A program made the position numbers and the translations under genes. Positions 24,579 to 31,632 of a stretch of 42,715 bases of DNA are shown here, one piece after another; the stretch's first letter is position 1; each line of letters starts with the position of its first letter. Under the pieces are notes generated by a model. The model saw only the letters and a list, made by a program, of their open reading frames with translations. It had not been told where the DNA came from and did not search any database. The stretch is taken from NCBI GenBank assembly GCA_030689595.1, contig JAUYHP010000033.1, positions 1-42,715 of the forward strand, written 5' to 3'. Source of the DNA: a bacterium (GTDB taxonomy: Bacteria > Patescibacteriota > Minisyncoccia > UBA6257 > WO2-44-18).

Positions 24579-24791
24579 TTAGCTTGCTGTTGTCTCATCA
24601 AGGGCTTGTGTCAATGCCCTACATTCTTCTGCCAGCCTCAGGCTGGCACTGGCGAATTCATCTCCATCAGTTGCCTTCTTCTTTAGATAGCCTATCATCT
24701 GGTCATATCCCGCTAGTGGGTTTGCTTCCAGACCCTTAATGGGTATACATGGATCGCCACCATCCTGAGGTTGTGCATTGCGGCTTGTCAA
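24579..24791 (-). CDS. 70-residue hydrophilic protein, TTG start
   Basis: The frame opens with TTG at 24791, preceded at seven bases by AAGGAG; the ATGs just upstream lie in another frame. The product (GLEANPLAGYDQMIGYLKKK, then an acidic/Ala-rich helix ASASLRLAEECRALTQALDE) is soluble and helical and not recognised. A near-consensus promoter and a downstream terminator frame it as a single-gene unit. Confidence 0.6.
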   Translation of the reverse strand: MTSRNAQPQDGGDPCIPIKGLEANPLAGYDQMIGYLKKKATDGDEFASASLRLAEECRALTQALDETTAS

Positions 24792-24847
24792 ATCTAGACT
24801 CCTTCATAAATCCCATTCTTACCTCCTCGTAATGAGCCGAGTGGTAG

Positions 24848-24876
24848 ATACTAGCAAGTTCGCAGATATATGTCAA
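24848..24876 (-). promoter_or_regulatory. Promoter of the 70-residue protein gene
   Basis: Perfect TTGACA, 17 bases, TAGTAT on the minus strand, with a leader of about 50 bases. Confidence 0.7.
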
Positions 24877-24890
24877 TAGGGGGGTCATTT

Positions 24891-24930
24891 ATAAAAAAGA
24901 CCCCACGCCGGTGTTTGCCGGGGTGGGGTC
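24891..24930 (-). terminator. Strong terminator for the short sugar transferase gene
   Basis: GACCCCAC.CCGG/CCGG.GTGGGGTC hairpin with T6 on the minus strand. Confidence 0.85.
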
Positions 24931-24988
24931 AAGGTGGTGTCCTGGGTTTATGTGTGCACCCGGTTTTTGTTATCAGGGCCACCACCTT
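24931..24988 (-). other. Structured 3' UTR element next to the terminator
   Basis: The arms AAGGTGGTG (24931-24939) and CACCACCTT (24980-24988) are perfect complements and enclose GGGT/ACCC and CCTG/CAGG pairings. Together with the adjacent terminator this makes two stacked hairpins between the sugar transferase stop and the transcript end. It could be an RNA-stability element or a 3' UTR-derived small RNA. Confidence 0.45.
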
Positions 24989-25027
24989 TATATAATGAGC
25001 TTAGCAAGGCTTATAGATAAGTCAATA

Positions 25028-25615
25028 CTATACTGCTGTCGGGTCGAAAAACATAATCGTAGCTGTCTTGGCCAATATTTTCGCGTCCAACCATAGAGAT
25101 TGATTTTTTACATAATGGCTATCTAGTTCTAATTCTTTTATAAATGCCAAACTAGAAGCGCCGCTGACCTGTGACAGACCAGTCACGCCAGATTTTGCTA
25201 GTATCAAATGTTTATGCTCCCAGGGATAATAAATAACTTCGCGAGGTTCGTGTGGCCTTGGCCCAACCAGAGACAATCTGCCTTGCAATACGTTAACTAA
25301 CTGCGGTATTTCATCAAGGCGGAATTTACGGATTACTTTGCCGACTTTGGTTAGCCGCGGATCATTTTTCATCTTAAAGAATGGGCCATCGGTGCGTTGG
25401 TTGAGTCCTTTGAGGTGCGGCTTCAATCCGTGAGCACCGTCGATCATAGAGCGGAATTTATAAACTTTTATAATTCGTCCTTGGCTGACGCGATCTAATC
25501 TGACGATAACTGGCCCGCGACTCTCCAGCTTAATCGCTAAGGCAATTAGCGGCCATAATGGCGCTGACAATATTAATCCAAAAATTGTACCAAAAATATC
25601 TATAGCCCTTTTCAT
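25028..25615 (-). CDS. Polyprenyl-phosphate sugar-1-phosphate transferase (short form)
   Basis: 195 residues: one membrane helix (RAIDIFGTIFGLILSAPLWPL) and the catalytic domain only (VYKFRSM, VIRKFRLDEIPQLVNVLQGRLSLVGPRPHEP, SGVTGLSQVSGAS). It should start a lipid-linked glycan by transferring a sugar phosphate to undecaprenyl phosphate. The ATG at 25615 is preferred over the GTG at 25630, since that GTG overlaps a perfect TATAAT -10 (25622-25627) six bases before the ATG. It is divergent from the GT4 glycosyltransferase, a likely partner in the same polysaccharide pathway. Confidence 0.93.
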   Translation of the reverse strand: MKRAIDIFGTIFGLILSAPLWPLIALAIKLESRGPVIVRLDRVSQGRIIKVYKFRSMIDGAHGLKPHLKGLNQRTDGPFFKMKNDPRLTKVGKVIRKFRLDEIPQLVNVLQGRLSLVGPRPHEPREVIYYPWEHKHLILAKSGVTGLSQVSGASSLAFIKELELDSHYVKNQSLWLDAKILAKTATIMFFDPTAV

Positions 25616-25621
25616 GATTTC

Positions 25622-25638
25622 ATTATACACGCTAGAAT
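25622..25638. promoter_or_regulatory. Paired divergent leaderless promoters
   Basis: On the minus strand TATAAT (25622-25627) ends six bases before the sugar transferase ATG. On the plus strand TAGAAT (25633-25638) ends six bases before the GT4 ATG. The two -10 boxes are five bases apart, so both genes share one 29-base intergenic region and polymerases cannot occupy both promoters at once. Confidence 0.6.
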
Positions 25639-25644
25639 AGATTT

Positions 25645-26751
25645 ATGCGCGTAGCACTATTACATGACTATTTAAATCAATATGGTGGTGGCGAGCGTGT
25701 GCTCGAAACTTTGATGGAAATTTTTCCTGACGCACCTATCTATACCTTGCTTTATGATGAGGATAGGACTTATGGAAAATTCAGAGGGCGTGTCAAAAAA
25801 ACCAGTTTTTTGGATTGGCCACTGGCTAGACGGAATCACCGCTGGTTTATACCTTTTATGGCTCGAGCAGCGGAAGCCATGAATGTCGATGATCAATATG
25901 ATCTTATAATTTCGGACACTGCTGGTTATGCCAAGGGCATTAGGGTTCCTGCTGGGGCCGTGCATTTGTCATATACCCATACGCCGTTGCGCTATGCTTG
26001 GGAGCAAGATAATTATTTACAACCAATACTTAGCAAGCCACAGCTTTTAATGGCGCGGCCGATTTTAAATTATTTGCAACGTTGGGATCATAAAGCTGGC
26101 CAGAAGCCAGACCACCTGTTAGCTAATTCACGCTTCATAGCCGATAAGATTAAGCGATATTATGACCGCGAGTCTGACGTGATTTATCCGCCAGTAGATA
26201 CCAAAATGTTTTATCGTGAAAAGAACGTCAAAGATCGATCATATTATTTAGGAGTCGGTCGTTTATTGCACTACAAGAGATTTGATCTGATGGTCAAGGC
26301 CTTTTCTAAATTAGGCCTGCCATTGAAGATTTTAGGAACTGGTCCAGAATTAGAAAATCTTAAGACCCTAGCTGATAGTGGGGTTGGCTCTAAAGCGAAT
26401 ATCGAGTTCATAACTTTCTTGGATAATGAGAATGAATTGAGAAGTCTATATAATAACGCCAAGGCACTCGTTTTCCCGCAGGTGGAGGACTTTGGCTTAG
26501 TAGCTGCCGAGGCACAAGTCTGTGGCACGCCCGTTATAGCCTATGGAGCTGGCGGAGCCTTGGAAATAGTAGACGATTCTATCAGTGGGGTGCTATTTGA
26601 AAAGCAATCGGTGGAAAGTTTAATTAATGCCGTAATGCGCGTTGAGAAAATGCGCTTCAATCGAGCCAAGATTAGTTCGATGGGAAGTCGTTTTTCCAAG
26701 GACAAATTTAAAAAACTGCTGCTTGCCAAAATTGATAGTCTTGGTATATAA
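25645..26751 (+). CDS. Glycosyltransferase family 4 (GT-B)
   Basis: 368 residues. The N-terminal acceptor domain begins VALLHDYLNQYGGGERVLETL with the typical glycine loop. The C-terminal domain has YLGVGRLLHYKRFDLMVKAF, ILGTGPELENL and the nucleotide-sugar site ALVFPQVEDFGLVAAEAQVCGTPVIAYGAGGALE (E-x7-E type). It most likely adds a hexose to a lipid-linked surface glycan. The rpsB promoter lies over its last codons. Confidence 0.93.
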   Translation: MRVALLHDYLNQYGGGERVLETLMEIFPDAPIYTLLYDEDRTYGKFRGRVKKTSFLDWPLARRNHRWFIPFMARAAEAMNVDDQYDLIISDTAGYAKGIRVPAGAVHLSYTHTPLRYAWEQDNYLQPILSKPQLLMARPILNYLQRWDHKAGQKPDHLLANSRFIADKIKRYYDRESDVIYPPVDTKMFYREKNVKDRSYYLGVGRLLHYKRFDLMVKAFSKLGLPLKILGTGPELENLKTLADSGVGSKANIEFITFLDNENELRSLYNNAKALVFPQVEDFGLVAAEAQVCGTPVIAYGAGGALEIVDDSISGVLFEKQSVESLINAVMRVEKMRFNRAKISSMGSRFSKDKFKKLLLAKIDSLGI

Positions 26752-26752
26752 T
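26723..26752 (+). promoter_or_regulatory. Leaderless rpsB-tsf promoter inside the glycosyltransferase gene
   Basis: TTGCCA, 18 bases, perfect TATAAT, then eight bases to the rpsB ATG. No ribosome binding site. Confidence 0.65.
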
Positions 26753-26760
26753 CTTTGTTA

Positions 26761-27591
26761 ATGTCCGAGAAGGATAACAACAACCAAATAGTTGCTGAAT
26801 TAGATCAGGATGGCGCTGAAGTCACTGAAGAGTTGGCCATAGATCCGACGGTGTTGGAAGACATGCTTCGAGCTGGAGTTTTGTATGGCCGTTCAAAATC
26901 TAGGACGCATCCTAAGATGAGAAAATACATCGAGATGACTAGAAATGGTATCGAGATTTTTGATCCGTCTAAAACGTTGGAAATGTTAAAGGCGGCCGGT
27001 GATTTTTTGAAGGATGTTGCCAAGAAAAACGGCTCGATTTTATTAGTGAGCACACTACCGGCTTCAAAAGAGCTAGTGAGGAGTCTGGCTGAAAAGTTTG
27101 GCTTCCCGCATGTCACTAATCGTTGGTTGGGCGGGATCTTAACCAATTATAAAACCTTATCGCAGCGTTTGCAGTATTATATGGATCTTAAGGCCGATCG
27201 TGAGATGGGTAAGTTAGAAAAATATACTAAGAAAGAGAGGTTTGGTTTTGACAAAAAGATAGCCAGATTAACCATCTTGTTTGGCGGCCTAGAGAAGTAC
27301 GCTGGGTTGCCGGACGCTTTGTTAGTTGTAGATGCCGAAGAGCATGCTACTGCTATTCGCGAAGCTAATCGCTTGAATATACCAGTGGTTTGTCTAATGA
27401 GTAGCAATTCCAAACCGGCATCGGTAGATTATGTAATTCCTTGTAATAGTGGCGCTAGATCTGGCGTTGCCTGGATATTGGAGCGTCTTGAGCAAGCCCT
27501 TGAGCAAGGTCAAATGGAAAAGCAGGAGTTGACTAAGATCAAAGATGCCAAGAAACCGGAGGAGCCCGCTAAGGAGGAGCCTGCCAAATAG
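26761..27591 (+). CDS. rpsB: 30S ribosomal protein S2
   Basis: 276 residues from the ATG at 26761; a TTG at 26755 is less likely. Diagnostic parts are MLRAGVLYGRSKSRTHPKMRKYI, VTNRWLGGILTNYKTLSQRL, FGFDKKIARL and PDALLVVDAEEHATAIREANRLNIPVVCLM. An N-terminal extension of about 30 acidic residues and a repetitive Lys/Pro/Glu tail (KKPEEPAKEEPAK) are extra. It is followed by tsf, as usual. Confidence 0.96.
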   Translation: MSEKDNNNQIVAELDQDGAEVTEELAIDPTVLEDMLRAGVLYGRSKSRTHPKMRKYIEMTRNGIEIFDPSKTLEMLKAAGDFLKDVAKKNGSILLVSTLPASKELVRSLAEKFGFPHVTNRWLGGILTNYKTLSQRLQYYMDLKADREMGKLEKYTKKERFGFDKKIARLTILFGGLEKYAGLPDALLVVDAEEHATAIREANRLNIPVVCLMSSNSKPASVDYVIPCNSGARSGVAWILERLEQALEQGQMEKQELTKIKDAKKPEEPAKEEPAK

Positions 27592-27594
27592 ATC

Positions 27595-28038
27595 ATGTCT
27601 ACTACTGATGTACAAAAATTAAGGGAAATGACTGGTGCCGGAGTTATGGACTGCAAAAAAGCCATTGATGATGCCAAGGGTGATTTAGACGCAGCCGTTA
27701 GATTAATCAATGAAAGAGGTTTGCTAAAAGCGGAAAGAAAAGCTGGTCGTGGAACTGGAGCTGGTTTTTTAAAGTCCTATCTTCATAACGATCGTGTCGG
27801 TGTTCTGTTAGAATTAAGGTGTGAGACTGATTTTGTGGTTAGGTCAGAGCCGTTTCAGGAATTAGCTCACGAATTGGCAATGCATATTACAGCCATGAAT
27901 CCAGCAGATATAGACACGTTGTTGAGCCAGCCTTATGTTAAAGATGAAGCGATGTCTGTTGAAGATTTTATTAAGGGGGTTGTAGCCAAGGTGGGCGAGA
28001 ATATTCAGGTGGCTCGCTTTTGTCGGTACGAGATATAA
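27595..28038 (+). CDS. tsf: Elongation factor Ts, short form
   Basis: 147 residues. It has the UBA-like N-terminal domain (DVQKLREMTGAGVMDCKKAI) and one core subdomain with the catalytic ELRCETDFVVRSEPFQELAHELAMH. Compared with the E. coli protein (about 283 residues) the second core subdomain and coiled coil are missing, similar to other short EF-Ts. It exchanges GDP for GTP on EF-Tu. It follows rpsB by three bases. Confidence 0.95.
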   Translation: MSTTDVQKLREMTGAGVMDCKKAIDDAKGDLDAAVRLINERGLLKAERKAGRGTGAGFLKSYLHNDRVGVLLELRCETDFVVRSEPFQELAHELAMHITAMNPADIDTLLSQPYVKDEAMSVEDFIKGVVAKVGENIQVARFCRYEI

Positions 28039-28051
28039 TTGGTAGCCACAC

Positions 28052-28399
28052 ATGTACAATTTCATTTTACAAACTACAGTTATTTTGGCCTTGGGCATAG
28101 TTGTTTTTTTAGTGGCTAGAGTAAAGTCCAGAGTCGGTGTGGCTCCGGATACTAACGAGAGGAAAGATTATGTGGATAACATAATGACCAAGCTGCCTTT
28201 GGCTAAAATCGATAATACTCTTAATTCTTTTTTTGGTAAATCGTTACGCAAATTTAAAGTAGTGGTTATGAAAGTTGATAACTTGACTAATATATATATT
28301 AATAAGTTAAAGAAAAATGGCAATGTTAATCCTGGCGGCGATATCAAGGAGGTCCTTAACGAAATTCCAAAATCTGATAATATTGATAAGCAGGTATAA
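28052..28399 (+). CDS. Single-span membrane protein of unknown function
   Basis: 115 residues: an N-terminal membrane helix (FILQTTVILALGIVVFLVARV) followed by a basic soluble part (VDNIMTKLPLAKIDNTLNSF, FKVVVMKVDNLTNIYINKLKK). The start is 13 bases after tsf, probably in the same transcript. No recognised family; the layout suggests a membrane-tethered protein facing the cytoplasm or outside. Confidence 0.65.
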   Translation: MYNFILQTTVILALGIVVFLVARVKSRVGVAPDTNERKDYVDNIMTKLPLAKIDNTLNSFFGKSLRKFKVVVMKVDNLTNIYINKLKKNGNVNPGGDIKEVLNEIPKSDNIDKQV

Positions 28400-28401
28400 C
28401 T

Positions 28402-28484
28402 GGGCAGGTGGTAGAGTGGTCAATTACACGACGCTGTAGACGTCGCGCCTTCGGGCTACGGGGGTTCGAATCCCTCCCTGCCCA
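28402..28484 (+). tRNA. tRNA-Tyr (GTA anticodon)
   Basis: Acceptor stem GGGCAGG/CCTGCCC, anticodon loop CTGTAGA with anticodon GTA closed by GACG/CGTC, a long variable arm (CGCGCCTTCGGGCTACGG) and T arm GGGTTCGAATCCC. The class II form fits Tyr. The CCA end is not encoded. Confidence 0.93.
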
Positions 28485-28491
28485 CATTTTC

Positions 28492-28517
28492 AAAGACTCC
28501 GTTTAGCGGGGTCTTTT
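28492..28517 (+). terminator. Terminator after tRNA-Tyr
   Basis: AAAGACTCCG/CGGGGTCTTT hairpin followed by a short T run. Confidence 0.6.
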
Positions 28518-28631
28518 GAGGTCTTGTGAGGATTCGAACCAAGCAGCACACCTCGCGTCAATAAGAGATTCGTCAGCTGGTGGCTCGGGAACTATAGAAA
28601 TAAAGGGTATGAGCAAGACTATGTCTGTGGC

Positions 28632-28660
28632 TTGCTATAATAACTAAGTTGTGGTAGTAT
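28632..28660 (+). promoter_or_regulatory. Promoter of the DHH phosphoesterase gene
   Basis: TTGCTA, 17 bases, TAGTAT, leader about 35 bases. A TATAAT overlaps the -35. The stretch 28518-28631 holds nothing else except an inverted 11-base copy of a tRNA T loop at 28530-28540. Confidence 0.55.
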
Positions 28661-28699
28661 GTCCCCAGTCCTTTAATTACCGCGAAAAGGGGATTCCGA

Positions 28700-29704
28700 A
28701 TGTCATCTAGTCTACGAGGAAATCGTGAGGTTGCGTTTAATCATATGCGGACCAGTAGAGCAATCTTATTGGTTTCGCCTGAAAGTCCCGACATTGATTC
28801 TGTTAGTTGCATGGTTGTTTTTGAGGCTTTTGTAAAATGGATTAACCCGCAAGCCAAAATAGCGCTCTATTGTTGCCAATCGATCAATTCTCTTGCTAGA
28901 AATTCGTTATTCGAATTCATTAAGGGTAATACCGAAGTTGTCACAACTTTACCTGATTGGCATCCAGATAACGTTGTTGTCTTCGATTATGGCAATCTAG
29001 CTCGCGCCAAATTGCCAGATGCTTATAAGGGCATCTCCATTATCGGATTTGATCACCACCCAATGTCTGGCCAAGAGCCGAGCATCGGTATAATTGATGA
29101 AGCGGCGGCATCTTGCACTGTTGTGTTATACGATTTTTTCAAATTCGCTGGGTTTGACATCAGCGAGGACGTTGCCTCTACTCTTATGGCAGGCTTATTT
29201 GCCGATACTGGTAGATTTAACAATCTTAGCGTTGATCGTAGATCCTTCGAGGTTGCGGTCCATCTTGATCCAGATGATAAGTTGATTAAGAGAATGCTTG
29301 CAGCATCGCGGAGACGAATTCCTTTTCGCAGGCTTCAGGCCTGGAGTCGGATTTTAGACGCTGTCGTTCTTGATAGAAAAAGTAGAGTAGTGTCTTTAAC
29401 TGTTGGTCTTGCAGATAAGAAAGATTGGAACGTAAACAAGCGAGATGTCATGACGGCTTTTAGCAATATCCAATCTGTTCAAGAGGCTGTTGTCGCAGCG
29501 GTAATGATCGAAGAAAGAGCTGGTCATTGGTCCGTTTCGTTACGCCCTGGGCCTATGGCTCAAGTGGATGTCAATGAGATTGCTAAAAATTTCGGTGGTG
29601 GTGGGCACAAGGGTGCTGCCGGATTCAAATTTGGTGGTGGCGATGCTTGGCGCACACTCAGTGATTTGCGCGAATTCGTGGTTGATAAATACAAGAATAG
29701 TTAA
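28700..29704 (+). CDS. DHH-family phosphoesterase (RecJ/NrnA-like)
   Basis: 334 residues. Motif I appears as SPESPDIDSVSC (PDxD at 30-33; the usual His three residues before the Pro is Pro here). Motif II is VVVFDYGN, motif III the DHH of GFDHH (118-120), motif IV FADTGRF (Asp169), and the C-terminal DHHA1 motif GGGGHKGAAG (299-308). Such proteins hydrolyse nanoRNA, pAp or cyclic dinucleotide products. The start follows AAAAGGGG and a TTGCTA-N17-TAGTAT promoter; a terminator follows. Which substrate applies is not readable. Confidence 0.9.
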   Translation: MSSSLRGNREVAFNHMRTSRAILLVSPESPDIDSVSCMVVFEAFVKWINPQAKIALYCCQSINSLARNSLFEFIKGNTEVVTTLPDWHPDNVVVFDYGNLARAKLPDAYKGISIIGFDHHPMSGQEPSIGIIDEAAASCTVVLYDFFKFAGFDISEDVASTLMAGLFADTGRFNNLSVDRRSFEVAVHLDPDDKLIKRMLAASRRRIPFRRLQAWSRILDAVVLDRKSRVVSLTVGLADKKDWNVNKRDVMTAFSNIQSVQEAVVAAVMIEERAGHWSVSLRPGPMAQVDVNEIAKNFGGGGHKGAAGFKFGGGDAWRTLSDLREFVVDKYKNS

Positions 29705-29713
29705 TGGATTTAC

Positions 29714-29738
29714 AAACCCTGCTATGGTGGGGTTTTTT
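29714..29738 (+). terminator. Terminator of the DHH gene
   Basis: AAACCCT/GGGGTTT hairpin with T6. Confidence 0.75.
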
Positions 29739-29821
29739 AATTGTGCTTTGTTTGCTCGGTCAACATTTTGTTGTTAATATTCTCTTGAAGTTCCTTTGGC
29801 GTAACTATGGATTAATATCTT

Positions 29822-29893
29822 GCCAGCGTAGCTCAGTGGTAGAGCAACTGTTTTGTAAACAGTAGGTCGTCGGTTCAAATCCGACCGCTGGCT
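29822..29893 (+). tRNA. tRNA-Thr (TGT anticodon)
   Basis: Acceptor GCCAGCG/CGCTGGC, D arm GCTCAGTGGTAGAGC, anticodon stem ACTGT/ACAGT with loop TTTGTAA (anticodon TGT), and T arm GTCGGTTCAAATCCGAC. CCA is not encoded. Confidence 0.95.
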
Positions 29894-29980
29894 CATTTTT
29901 GTCTGATTGCAATAGTGGGGTTTCTTGGCTAGAATAGATTTAATGTTGGTTTATGTAGTCCCGCTGTGGCGGGGGAGGTC

Positions 29981-30052
29981 GCCGGTGTAGTTCAGTGGTA
30001 GAACATTTTCTTGGTAAGAAAAAGGTCGTGAGTTCGATTCTCGCCACCGGCT
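29981..30052 (+). tRNA. tRNA-Thr (GGT anticodon)
   Basis: Acceptor GCCGGTG/CACCGGC, D arm GTTCAGTGGTAGAAC, anticodon stem TTTTC/GAAAA with loop TTGGTAA (anticodon GGT), and T arm GTGAGTTCGATTCTCGC. CCA is not encoded. A CCCGC/GCGGG hairpin lies just upstream. Confidence 0.95.
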
Positions 30053-30125
30053 CAGAATGTTGTTTAGCAGAGAATTAGCCCTAGACTTGTCGAAGGGCGA
30101 CGGTTTTGCTACTGTTTAATGCATT

Positions 30126-30296
30126 ATGGCTAAATCAAAATTCAGTACTAACTTAATAAAGTTTAAATGCACGGTCTGTGGCCGGACGAATTATTATAGC
30201 CGCAAGAATAAAAAGTTAGTTACTAAGAAAATAGAACGTTCTAAGTTTTGCGCTGGTTGCCGCAAGCACACTCTCCACAAAGAGGGCAAGAAATAA
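30126..30296 (+). CDS. rpmG: 50S ribosomal protein L33
   Basis: 56 residues: a basic start MAKSKFSTNLIKFKCTVCG, a YYSRKNKK turn, and a second Cys pair in FCAGCRKHTLHKEGKK. The two CxxC pairs indicate the zinc-binding form. The ATG at 30126 follows TTTAAT by five bases with no ribosome binding site, so it may be leaderless. It sits after tRNA-Thr, near the place where many bacteria have rpmG-secE-nusG, but secE and nusG are not here. Confidence 0.93.
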   Translation: MAKSKFSTNLIKFKCTVCGRTNYYSRKNKKLVTKKIERSKFCAGCRKHTLHKEGKK

Positions 30297-30300
30297 AACG

Positions 30301-30446
30301 GCCCCGACAAAGTCGGGGCACTGGGGCGCTTTGCTCCGGAAAATTGCAAGCCACCGCCTGCAATTTTTATACGTCCGAATAAATTCGGGCAACGTAGTAA
30401 TCTTTACCCCCGACCCTGTTGGGGGAGGTGTTTGCATTGGGTGCAA
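30301..30446 (+). other. Cluster of five hairpins between rpmG and the CPBP protease gene
   Basis: In order: GCCCCGAC/GTCGGGGC (30301-30319), AAAATTGCA/TGCAATTTT with a short T tail (30340-30368, the likely rpmG terminator), TCCGAA/TTCGGG (30374-30389), CCCC/GGGG around GACCCTGTT (30407-30425) and TTGCAT/GTGCAA (30432-30446). No reading frame is supported. The later hairpins may be in the leader of the protease mRNA. Confidence 0.45.
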
Positions 30447-30505
30447 TATAGTAATAAACTTGGTTTATAAGATCTTTGAAAATATTTCCCTAGGGGAGGG
30501 ATGCC

Positions 30506-31081
30506 ATGACTTGGCGACAAAAAGGATATAATATCCTGGCTGTTTTTGGTTTTGATTTGGTTTGGTCAGTTATGGTACTGGTTGTTCTGTCATTCTTTAT
30601 GGGTGATTCGGTTTCGCAACTGTTTCAGGAATTGGTGGCGGCGACTGTCTTATCTGGCTTCAGTCTTGCTGGCGATGGTTTCTGGTTATTCTTTCTAATG
30701 TCTTGTGTCGTGGCTCCATTGTGGGAAGAATATATCTTTCGCAGATGGCCGTTATCATTTATGGAAACTTATATCGAAGATCAAGCTACTCGTAGGTGGT
30801 TGGCTCATTTTTATAACAATGACTTCAAGGAGCCAGATCAAGCCACATTTGATGCCGAGAGCGAGGCTATCAGGCGTAGGCGGATTCTCGCCACTGCGAT
30901 CGCAGCTTCCATTATATTCGGGATTCTTCATGGCAGCATTTTCAATATCCTAATTCAGGGCGCTTCCGGTTTGGTCGCCTGCTGGCTCTACTACCGGAAC
31001 GATCGGTGTTATTGGTCGGTAGTTATCAGCCATGGGTTGTGGAATTTTATGGTGATCTGGGGATTGGCTCTGTTAGTCTAG
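30506..31081 (+). CDS. CPBP (CAAX-like, Abi) family intramembrane metalloprotease
   Basis: 191 residues, about four membrane helices. The family motifs are complete: EExxxR as E74-E75 and R79 (PLWEEYIFRRW), FxxxH as F138-H142 (IFGILHG) and HxxxN as H176-N180 (SHGLWNF). A hydrophilic loop of about 45 residues (85-125) separates the first two motifs and is longer than usual. Bacterial members process peptides or bacteriocins or give self-immunity. A strong GGGGAGGG site precedes the ATG; a perfect 10-base-pair terminator follows. Confidence 0.9.
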   Translation: MTWRQKGYNILAVFGFDLVWSVMVLVVLSFFMGDSVSQLFQELVAATVLSGFSLAGDGFWLFFLMSCVVAPLWEEYIFRRWPLSFMETYIEDQATRRWLAHFYNNDFKEPDQATFDAESEAIRRRRILATAIAASIIFGILHGSIFNILIQGASGLVACWLYYRNDRCYWSVVISHGLWNFMVIWGLALLV

Positions 31082-31085
31082 TAAT

Positions 31086-31117
31086 ATGCCGCAAGCTTGA
31101 TACTTGTGGCATTTTTG
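31086..31117 (+). terminator. Terminator of the CPBP protease gene
   Basis: ATGCCGCAAG/CTTGTGGCAT hairpin, loop of seven, then T5. Confidence 0.85.
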
Positions 31118-31134
31118 ATTAAGTTAGTAGATGA

Positions 31135-31206
31135 GGGGGCATAGTTTCAATGGCAAAACGTCGGTCTCCAAAACCGGATTTCCAGGTTCGAGTCCTGGTG
31201 CCCCCG
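31135..31206 (+). tRNA. tRNA-Trp (CCA anticodon)
   Basis: Acceptor GGGGGCA/TGCCCCC, anticodon loop CTCCAAA (anticodon CCA), T arm CCAGGTTCGAGTCCTGG, discriminator G. The 3' CCA is encoded (31207-31209), unlike the other tRNAs here. Confidence 0.95.
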
Positions 31207-31210
31207 CCAG

Positions 31211-31232
31211 ATTTCCAAGTTTGAACCTTAGT
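31211..31232 (+). repeat. Degenerate copy of the tRNA-Trp T arm
   Basis: Directly after the tRNA the stretch ATTTCCAAGTTTGAACCTTAG (31211 on) repeats the T-arm region ATTTCCAGGTTCGAGTCCTGG. In the core 19-base comparison 13 bases match and all six differences are transitions. Confidence 0.4.
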
Positions 31233-31307
31233 GTTTGCAACGTTTTTTGACCCCCTTTGGGGTCTAGGAGGTTCGATCTTGGAGACTTGTAAGTCCATAA
31301 GTACATC

Positions 31308-31338
31308 AAAAACTGGCGTCCAAATGGGCGTCAGTTTT
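31308..31338 (+). terminator. Terminator after tRNA-Trp
   Basis: AAACTGGCG/CGTCAGTTT hairpin with one G-T pair, followed by T5. Another hairpin GACCCC/GGGGTC lies at 31249-31264 without a T tail. Confidence 0.65.
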
Positions 31339-31376
31339 TGGCTTCTTACCACGAATCCTTCAAAGCAAAACTAATC

Positions 31377-31407
31377 AAAAACCGCTCCAAGTTATTTTAG
31401 AGCGGTG
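31377..31407 (-). terminator. Terminator of the minus-strand small-protein genes
   Basis: ACCGCTC/GAGCGGT hairpin followed on the minus strand by five T. Confidence 0.7.
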
Positions 31408-31412
31408 GATTT

Positions 31413-31580
31413 TTAGAAGATGTGCGGAGTTTCGATGTCTATTTTTTGAATAGAGTTAATTTTCTCTACCACACGAGCCCGATTTAAAAAGGCAACCGCC
31501 TTTGACTCACAGCTTTCGATAACATGAGAAGTATTAATATGGCCATTGCGATCCGCCCATTCTATGATAAAGAGCTGCAT
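31413..31580 (-). CDS. 55-residue small protein, probable paralogue of its neighbour
   Basis: The minus-strand ATG at 31580 follows GAGGAGATGAC and opens 55 codons: MQLFIIEWADRNGHINTSHV, then ESCESKAVAFLNRARVVEKI, ending TPHIF. A near-consensus promoter (TTGACC-N17-TACTAT) and a downstream terminator support it. The pattern MxLxxxxxxD, a beta strand and an ExESA-like helix resembles the 74-residue protein just upstream, so they may be a tandem pair. No known function. Confidence 0.65.
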   Translation of the reverse strand: MQLFIIEWADRNGHINTSHVIESCESKAVAFLNRARVVEKINSIQKIDIETPHIF

Positions 31581-31632
31581 GTCATCTCCTCATAATGATT
31601 TGTTGAAGAACGGGAAGTCGGCTGTTGCTGAC

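Noticed and set aside
28525..28545. A minus-strand tRNA suggested by a T-loop-like sequence (GGTTCGAATCC on the minus strand)
   Set aside because: The T stem does not pair and no acceptor or anticodon arm can be found; only an inverted 11-base match to the tRNA-Tyr T arm remains.
31119..31352. Minus-strand reading frames over tRNA-Trp
   Set aside because: They are antisense to a clear tRNA and its terminator and have no start signals.
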